Notes under the pieces: generated by a model
The model's input: the letters and a program-made list of their open reading frames with translations, nothing else
The model's database searches: none
Told to the model about the DNA's origin: nothing
Part shown: in pieces, positions 56,960-64,000 of the stretch
How the letters are laid out: every line of letters begins with the position of its first letter
Position numbering within the stretch: the first letter of the stretch is position 1
NCBI GenBank assembly: GCA_024291935.2
Contig: CM044307.1
Span: forward strand, 97,469,461 to 97,533,460
Origin: Okapia johnstoni
Lineage: Eukaryota > Chordata > Mammalia > Artiodactyla > Giraffidae
Direction: 5' to 3'
DNA length: 64,000 bases
Program-made: the position numbers and the translations under genes

Positions 56960-57150
56960 GCTATAGAATGAGATAGGCTAAGTTCAACTTTTTTGCTTGG
57001 CCTCTTGGCAGCAACATGACTGATCATGTTACTTGACTGAATACAGAGTCGATACAACATCAATAATTCTATCTGTAAAATGGGAATAAAACCATCTATT
57101 TCAGAGCTATTGTAATGACTATATTACATGATGCCCCCTAGCATCATCAA
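56960..57150 (+). mobile_element. MIR fragment
   Basis: 'ttctatctgtaaaatgggaataaaaccatctatttcagagctattgtaatgac' is the MIR 5' half in sense. Confidence 0.65.
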
Positions 57151-57194
57151 GTAATTCTCAAAAGAACCTAAGAGGCTATCTATGCCAACTCTCC

Positions 57195-57275
57195 ATTTTC
57201 CTAAGACCCATAGAGTCTAAGTGCTTTGCCAAGGTCACAAAGTTACTTAGCAGGAAAGACAATACTTCTGGCAGA
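57195..57275 (+). mobile_element. MIR-type core
   Basis: 'cattttcctaagacccatagagtctaagtgctttgccaaggtcac' resembles the MIR core in sense. Confidence 0.5.
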
Positions 57276-57279
57276 TTTT

Positions 57280-59995
57280 TTATTTTCCCAGTGCATCTGT
57301 TTACTAAATCAGTTGGTGTTTGTAATGCTAGGTTGCAGAAGATTGTGACACAGGGTCTCAAAGAGGGTTTCTGATACAATAATAAACCGAGGCCTCTTAA
57401 GGACAGTATTTGGAAATATGTCACTGGTAATCATGTATTAATAATTTAGCCCGATATATTAAATGTCTCCCTTGGATTTTAAGTCTTTATTTTTAAACTT
57501 AGATATTTTAAAACAGCTAAAACTACCTCATTCTATGTGAATTTGCTGTTTTCTAAAAGGTTCTTTTCTAAGGAAAATATGAGCCTTTGTTTTAAATCAT
57601 GATACTAGAAAAAAGTGAATGTGTTTCTCATTAATTATGGTAACTGGCTATAATAAACCAAAGGACTTGCACCAGTTTCCTACAAGTAAATTCATATCCA
57701 TACTTAAAGGTGGGGGTTCTTTATTAAGGATCAAAGTTTGAAATGCAAGACTAAAGTTAATTCAGGATAACTTCAAGGAATTTTATTACTGATTTTATTA
57801 TTCAGCCCCCAAAACAATTTATTCATAATTTGATACAGCTAAGAATGGTTTTCTACCTTGGGCATGAAAGAAAAATGAGTATCTGAGTGCCTAACTCTGG
57901 CCTAGATGTTTCTGGGTTTTGAATTCAAGGTGTAAATTACCGCAACCAAAGTACTCGTCATCTTTAATTTATCATATAAGTAACCAAGATACATAATTAC
58001 ACTTCCACATGCCAATTCCAAAAGGATCTATGAGAATTAACATAATTTTTAATACTTCAATTAAAAACGACTATCAAAAAAGACAAAGTACGTAAATAAC
58101 TCATACTGAAAGACCTTCCTAAAAGAAAACTGGCCAATATGGTGACAGTGAAAAAAATTCTTAGAGAATACCAAAAAAAAGCATAATTTTCTGAATTTAA
58201 TTAAAATCAATTTTTGTCATAGCCACAAAAATGTATCACTGATTAATTGCAACTTACAAACCTGAAGAGGCTAATTACTACTACAGTAAATTAAGTAGAA
58301 GCCACCAAAGAAAACCAAGTAAGAGTCTGCTAGTTAAAACACTAATTATGTTAAGCAATCAACCTCTTAAATGAGTCTGTTTGCACACAGGAATTCTTCC
58401 TCAGTACTGACAGAGTATTACTTTTAAATTCTTACACCCTAATCAGAAATTCTTGACAAAACAAAGATAATAATCCTACAATTCCCCAAACTGAAAAACA
58501 AGGTACTATCCATATAATGCTAAAGATTCTATTTTAAAACTTTAGGAACAGTGAGAAGAAGTACCAAAACTATACACATTAACAGAAGCAATAAAGTATA
58601 GCATAATGAGCCAGACAAGAAGGACAGTGATTATGACAAGTATCTAAAAAGGAAAATGTTTAGAATACCTGAAAAAGGTAGACCAGGAGACATATAACCA
58701 TGATCTAATCAAACCTCTGGATCTAAAACCAAGAGTTTCACAGAATATGGAGAAAGTTCACAAAATAATCAGTGAATAAATATCAACCGCATTAGGGACT
58801 ATTTACAACTTTGATATCCCCTAGAGCAGGCAAGCACAGAAACTACACAAGAGCCAATTTCTTTTCTAAGCTACTTTACATTTCAAATAAGCATGTACTG
58901 TGTAGGTTCCACAGGGTCTTACGTAATCAGGCCAAATCCAGGCGTTTAAGCCTTCCACATCACAACCCTTCTGACAGATTTCTATTTCAAAGTAGTCAGC
59001 ATTTTAAAAATCTGGATTAAATAAACTTCTGATTGTAAGAGAATTATAACTCCATCATAAAAGACATCTCAGCAGTCAAAACCATGGCTGGAAAAGAAGG
59101 ATGACAAAGTCTCACGAGAGAAGGCCTGAACAGAAGTAAGAGAGAGGTGCAGCAATACCATGGAAGAGAGGGAAACAGGGACATTTAAGTGTATTTGCTT
59201 ACCATAAACTATCATCAGCCAATTTCCCTAAAACTTTGAGAAAGGAAACTGGAAAATAAAAACCAGAATAAAGCATACAGAATTTAAACAGCACTGGGAA
59301 GTTTTTTTGAGTATAAAATAATAGAAGGAGATGAAAATTATGGCATTGGCGAATCACCTAGGCAAGATAAGCTTAACATTTAAAGTACCAAAAATAATTA
59401 GGAAGAAGAGAAAGAAAGGTAATAGAGAAAAATATCAATAACTAAGGAACCAAAGTAGATATCACAATTAAGGCAGAGAAGTAAATGAAAAAGAGTAACA
59501 CCTCATCTCCCTTGACACAGTTGAGAAACAGAAAGTATATAACGAATAATCACAATGTGACAGGAGTCATGGGCTTACAGGTGATACATCATTCTCTAGA
59601 GAAAAGATAGTATTTTACACACAATTCTAAATGGTCTCAATCAGTTTTCAAGGCACAAAGTAGAAGTGGCAAGAGAATCATAATGACATGTACAAGTTCG
59701 GGCAGATGACAACAGGACAGGAAACAGAAAAACTAAGAAGCAAACAAGAATTCAAAAAGCATCCAAATTTTAGGACCAACTGGCAGAAAATCAATAGTGA
59801 AGAAATATCAACGTATATTAACATAGTATCAAGATCACAGTTTTTATGAATAAACCTGTATTAACAACAACAACAAAAGATAGGAAAGGGCTCCAACAAA
59901 AGATGATGGACTAAATATACATTTTCCCTCCAGTTATTCCAGATATCCCATTGAAATAGAAACAGTTCATACAGAAAAAGAATAATAAGAGCAAA
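57280..59995. other. Long unrecognised stretch
   Basis: No repeat recognised in about 2.7 kb, the longest such stretch in the window. Minus-strand exon-like segments with strong acceptors occur at 58436-58490 and 59203-59248 (see findings). No gene is assigned. Confidence 0.35.
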
Positions 59996-59999
59996 GAAA

Positions 60000-60165
60000 T
60001 TAATAGCAGAGATGGGGCAATATGGGGTCAGGGAATGGGAGTACATACTACCAGGTGAAAGATGGGCTCAAGGATGTACTGTGCAACACAGGGAATAGAG
60101 CCAATATTTTGTAATAACTGTAAATCCAAAGTAACCTTTAAATTATAATAAAATTAAAAATAAGA
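60000..60165 (+). mobile_element. Bovine L1-type 3' UTR end
   Basis: 'agatgggctcaaggatgtactgtgcaacacagggaatagagccaatattttgtaataactgtaaatcc' and an A/T-rich end. Confidence 0.75.
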
Positions 60166-60570
60166 CACACATCGAAAGTAGAGATGAGCAGTACCGAGAG
60201 AAAAGTCAACAAGCTTATGAAAGATGAAAATAGACATGAAATTGCTTGATATAACAAGCAGAGAAAGCCACAGCCTCATTCTATCCTATAAGAGTAATAC
60301 AAAAGGGTGGGAACCAATATATCTGACAGAATCCCAGAGAAGCATTATTGCAAAGTAAATGGTTCAGCAAAGGGTGGGAATAAATAGTGGGGCTAAAAAT
60401 AGGAGAATTATGTATTACCTGACTGACTGTATAAGGGACAACTCCATTTCCTAACACCCATCTCCAAGCAGCACCTAAATACCTGGCATGTACTCCCTGG
60501 CAAAATGACAGTCGGCCTTTCTCTAAAGAAAGTGAATACTCGTCTAGGGGATGCTGGTACAGAGTAATAA

Positions 60571-60837
60571 ATGCTTCTCACCTGTATACTGTCACCCTGC
60601 TTATTTAACCTAAATGCAGAGTACATCATAACTTATATGCAGAGAAATGCTGGGCTGGATGAAGCACAAGCCGGAATCAAGATTGCTGGGAGAAATATCA
60701 ATTACCTCAGATATGGAGAAGACACCAACTTTATGGCAGAAAGCAAAGAGGAACTGAACAGCCTCTTGATGAAGGTGAAAGAAGAGTGTGAAAACTCTGT
60801 CTTAAAACTCAGAACATTCAAAAAGGAAGATGACTGA
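60571..60837 (+). pseudogene. BovB reverse transcriptase remnant
   Basis: The 88-residue frame includes CILSPCLFNLNAEYI and LRYGEDTN. The catalytic box is YGED (60712-60723) instead of YADD. The frame ends after KSLL-type sequence, so the C-terminus is lost to a frameshift (it resumes at 60830). Confidence 0.85.
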
Positions 60838-61482
60838 ATCTGGTCCCATCACTTCATGGCAAATAAATGGGGAAACAGTGGAAACAGTGAGAGACTTTAT
60901 TTTCTTGGGCTCCAAAATCACTGCAGATGGTGACTGCAACCATGAAATTAAGACACTTGCTCCTTGGAAGAAAAGCTATGACAAACCTAGACAGAGTATT
61001 GAAAAGCAGACACATCACTCTGCTAACAAAGGTCCACCTAGTCAAAGCTATGGTTTTTCCAGTAGTCATGTTGGATGTGAGAGTTGGACCATAAGGAAGG
61101 CTGAGGACCAAAGAATTGATGCTTTTGAACTGTGGTGTTGGAGAAGACTCTTGAGAGTCCCTTGGACTGCAAGGATATCAAACTAGTCAATCCTAAAGGA
61201 AATCAATCCTGAGTATTCATTGGAGGGACTATGCTGAGGTTGAAGCTCCCATATTTTGGCCACCTGATGCAAAGAGCCAACTCACTGGAAAAGACCCTGA
61301 TGCTGGGAAAGACTGAGGGCAGGAGGAGAAGGGGACGACAGAGGACGAGATGGTTGGATGGCATCACCGACTCAATGGACATGGGTTTGAGCAGGCTCTG
61401 GGAGATGGTTAAGGACAGGCAGGCCTGGCGTGCTTCAATCCATGGGGTCGGAGAGAGTCAGACATGACTGAGCAACTGAACA
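60583..61482 (+). mobile_element. BovB LINE, 0.9 kb
   Basis: Sense BovB from 'gtatactgtcaccctgctt' to 'ctgagcaactgaac', followed by an aacaacaac tail. A small duplication of 'acttatatgcagag' occurs early in it. Confidence 0.95.
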
Positions 61483-61499
61483 ACAACAACCTGGAATTT

Positions 61500-62370
61500 T
61501 GAGGGCCCATGGGCTGGCTCCCCTCCCTCTTAACACGACAGTCGCCAATAGACAGGCCCCACCCAATCATGTCCTGTCCATGAAGCGCCATGCCCAGAAT
61601 TCCTATTCAAAGAAGAAAACCTAATACTGAAACCAGCCCAAGGAACAGAGTGGGAGGGGAACATCCAGACCAGGAAGCTGGTCCTTCTTTCTGAAACATT
61701 AGTAAGGGACAACTAAGCATCACCAGGCACATAAGGAGAACTAAGTATGAAAAAAAAAGGTGACAAAAACAAACACAAAAGCTGACAGGAAAAGGAAACA
61801 TTTGAGGAAACACAAAATGCCTTTTAAAAATACATAACTTTGCATATTCTGAGACTAAAGAGAGCACTAAAACATAAAACCAGAAAAGAATGGCAGAAAA
61901 AGAGAACAAAGAAATTCACAGATTACCCTCTCCTCAAAAAATCAGCCAAATAAACCAGGGGAAAAAAGGTCACCTGAACACACAGCTAAGGAAATCACAA
62001 AATATGAAAGCAAAAATAAGGTGAGGATCAGTCCAAGCAAAAAAACACCTGCCTGCTGTAGAACAAACAAAAAAACGAAGAGAAGAAAATATCAAAGACA
62101 AGAGGATTTCTTAGAGTTGAACAATCTGATTCAAACATGGGGAACTGAGTGCCTATAACAAATACAACCAAACCAAAACATGCACTCCTCATTATGAGTT
62201 TGCAGCAAAAAGATGAAATAGAGAATATCCTCAAAGTTTTCAGTCAAAATAAAGAACAAACCACCTTAAAAGGATAGGGAATTAGACGGCATCTGACTTC
62301 GAACCAAGTGCTGGAAGACAACCAAGCACTGCTTTTCAAAGTTTCAAAGGAAAATTATTGGCAACCTACA
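61500..62370 (+). mobile_element. HAL1/L1M-type region, left part
   Basis: Long A-rich region ending with 'gaagacaaccaagcactgcttttcaaagtttcaaagg' and 'ttattggcaacctacaata', characteristic of an old HAL1 or L1M ORF1-type sequence. A BovB fragment interrupts it. The start is uncertain. Confidence 0.5.
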
Positions 62371-62380
62371 ATATTGTATC

Positions 62381-62679
62381 AGAGTCAGTCAGTCAGTTCA
62401 GTAGCTCAGTCGTGTCAGACTATTTGCGACCCCATGTATTAAAGCACGCCAGGCCTCCCTGTCCATCACCAACTCCCAGAGCTTGCTCCAACTCATGTCC
62501 ATTGAATTGGTGATGCCATCCAGCCATCTCATCCTCTGTCATCCCCTTCTCCTCCCGCCTTCAATCTTTCCCAGCAACAGGGTCTTTTCCAATGAGTCAG
62601 TTCTTCGAAGCAGGTGGCCAAAGTATTGGAGCTTCAGCTTCAGTCCTTCCAATGAATATTCAGGACTGACTTCCTTTAG
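62381..62679 (-). mobile_element. BovB LINE 3' end
   Basis: Antisense BovB ('agtcagttcagtagctcagtcgtgtc' to 'caggactgacttccttta'), flanked by tattgtatc (62372-62380) and gaattgtac (62679-62687), a degraded target duplication. It sits inside the HAL1/L1M sequence. Confidence 0.9.
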
Positions 62680-63140
62680 AATTGTACCTGAACTATCAGT
62701 TAAATATGAAAACAGAGTAAAGACATTTTTATACATAGAATGATTCAGAAAATTTGCCTCTCAAACACACTTTTTTGGAAGTTAGTTGACAACACACTCC
62801 AGAAAAACGATCAAGTAAAGTTTAGTAAAAAAGGAACATCTATAATAGAATGGACCCAATTCAAGAGGCCAGTGAAAGGAAGTTCCAAAAAGAGACCTAA
62901 AAGGCAACTAGTACAAACTGAAGCCGAATTACAGGCAAGGACACATAAATAGGGTCACAATACAGCAGGTAATATGCTGTAGAGTTGCTGGGAGGAGACA
63001 GTGGAGACTATGATAAAAGAATTCAATACCCAAAAAGGAGGCAATTAGAAACATCAAGAAAATAAGATGTCATGTCCACTATTTTTAACTCAATGGCTAG
63101 GTTGTAAGCAACTGATAAAGTAAAATTCACAGGACCATAA
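62680..63140 (+). mobile_element. HAL1/L1M-type region, right part
   Basis: It resumes with 'gaattgtacctgaactatcagttaaatatga' and 'caacacactccagaaaaacgatcaagtaaag', both part of the same old L1-type repeat. Confidence 0.55.
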
Positions 63141-63621
63141 TGGTATCAAGATCTTCTTCAAGGGGCCTAACAGCTGTTTAATAGAATCTGTAGGAAAGAA
63201 GTCATCATCTGAGCATACTACCTGGCCTAGCATTACATATTATTTACATAATCTTAGCAAAACTGTATATGGTTTTTGTCATTTAGTGATGGACATATGG
63301 ACACGACAGCTGGGGCTGGAGAGGTGAGGGAAATGTGTTTAGCTAGGCGATAACAACCATAGCTACCAGTCTAGAAAGAAAAGAAAGGAAGAAAGAAAAA
63401 GTGGAAACTCCAGACAATGTCTAAGCTGATAAATGTTTAAGTGTAGATTCAATAGAAACTATTTTATAAAAACAACATAATTTCCTCTGTTGCATATTCA
63501 TAAACAAACCTCCCCCATGAACTCCACCCATCTCTGAAGGGGAGAAAAATCCCTTTAATTAAAAGTAAGTTTGCTTCAATTTAAAATAATTTGTTTCAGG
63601 TTAACTCCAGTTTTTGAGGTA

Positions 63622-63830
63622 TCGGTTCTCCACTGGGGTGATTTGCCCCCAGGGGAAATCGACAATATCTAGAGACACTCTGGTGGTACACTGATGGGAG
63701 GTTCTACTGCCATCTAACAGGTAGATGATATGGATGCTGTTCTACAGTCCACAATGTACAGGATAGCCATCATCACACAGAGAGTCATCCAGCCCAATAT
63801 GTCCACAAAGCCAAGCTGGAGAAACCCAGT
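63622..63830. mobile_element. MER20-type hAT element
   Basis: 'ggttctccactggggtgatttgcccccaggggaaat', 'tctagagacactctggtggtac', 'acagtccacaatgtacaggatagcc' and 'agagagtcatccagcccaatatgtcc' follow the MER20 consensus. Orientation relative to the reference consensus was not settled. Confidence 0.75.
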
Positions 63831-63834
63831 TTCA

Positions 63835-64000
63835 CAAGAATTCTTCAGGCTTTTATACAAAAATGTTTATAGTTTCTGTGTTCCTTATTCTTATGATGGT
63901 ATCTGGATGTAGAGGAAAGCTTCTGTGGGCACAGGGAATGTCATGATCGGTCTGAGTGTGGCCCCATGGACTGCCCTCTGGGTCCTCATCAGCCTTTGAG
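63835..64000. other. Unrecognised end of window
   Basis: Nothing recognised. Confidence 0.3.

Noticed and set aside
58436..58490. Minus-strand segment with an excellent acceptor (taccttgtttttcag), a fair donor and one open frame (WGIVGLLSLFCQEFLIR).
   Set aside because: Its phase does not fit after the 59203-59248 candidate and nothing else supports it.

Overview
The window is AT-rich nuclear DNA of a ruminant, most likely a bovid. Several families restricted to ruminants are present in many copies: tRNA-Glu-derived Bov-tA and Bov-A SINEs (about eighteen), BovB (RTE) LINE fragments (five), and the CHR SINEs that ruminants share with hippos and whales. Bovine-type L1 3' ends and older mammalian repeats (L2, MIR, MLT1, MLT2/ERVL, Tigger, MER5A, MER20, HAL1-like) make up most of the rest. 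No bacterial, plasmid or viral gene layout is present. Family names come from recognition of consensus features, so subfamily assignments are approximate.

Layout. 1-2.45 kb: nested L1 fragments and a CHR SINE. 2.45-6.57 kb: mostly unrecognised sequence with MIR pieces. 6.57-10.3 kb: an MLT1-like LTR, then an L2 that holds a Tigger-type element that holds a BovB fragment, then a Bov-A2 SINE. 11.3-17.6 kb: L1 and SINE clusters, two diverged copies of one older sequence (12.2/13.3 kb and 15.5 kb), and an MLT1 LTR split by a CHR SINE. 19.5-21.3 kb: MIR and LINE remnants. 22.5 kb: the best candidate protein-coding exon, on the minus strand. 23.4-26.6 kb: an ERVL internal region and MLT2-type LTR, cut by a SINE and an antisense L1. 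27.2-30.4 kb: L2 and L1. 32.5-37.5 kb: an LTR and two BovB copies. 39.2-43.7 kb: an L1 locus that keeps its 5' UTR and ORF1 pieces, with another L1, two SINEs and a mariner MITE nested in it. 44.6 kb: a second minus-strand exon candidate. 46.7-53.2 kb: L1M, BovB and many SINEs. 54.3-55.7 kb: LINE/MER5A. 57-63.9 kb: MIR, BovB, a HAL1/L1M-type region and MER20.

Gene content. No complete gene can be read. The two candidate exons (22524-22632 and 44613-44666) lie on the minus strand, keep an open frame and have good splice signals. They may belong to one large gene whose introns make up the window. I could not identify the protein, and pseudo-exons with good splice sites are common in mammalian introns, so this stays tentative. 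Nearly all longer open frames are chance frames inside repeats.

The most informative content is the order of insertions, which several target-site duplications fix. I see no undescribed molecular system here. The items worth checking are the exon candidates, an internal paralogous pair that serves as an empty-site control, and the nested elements.
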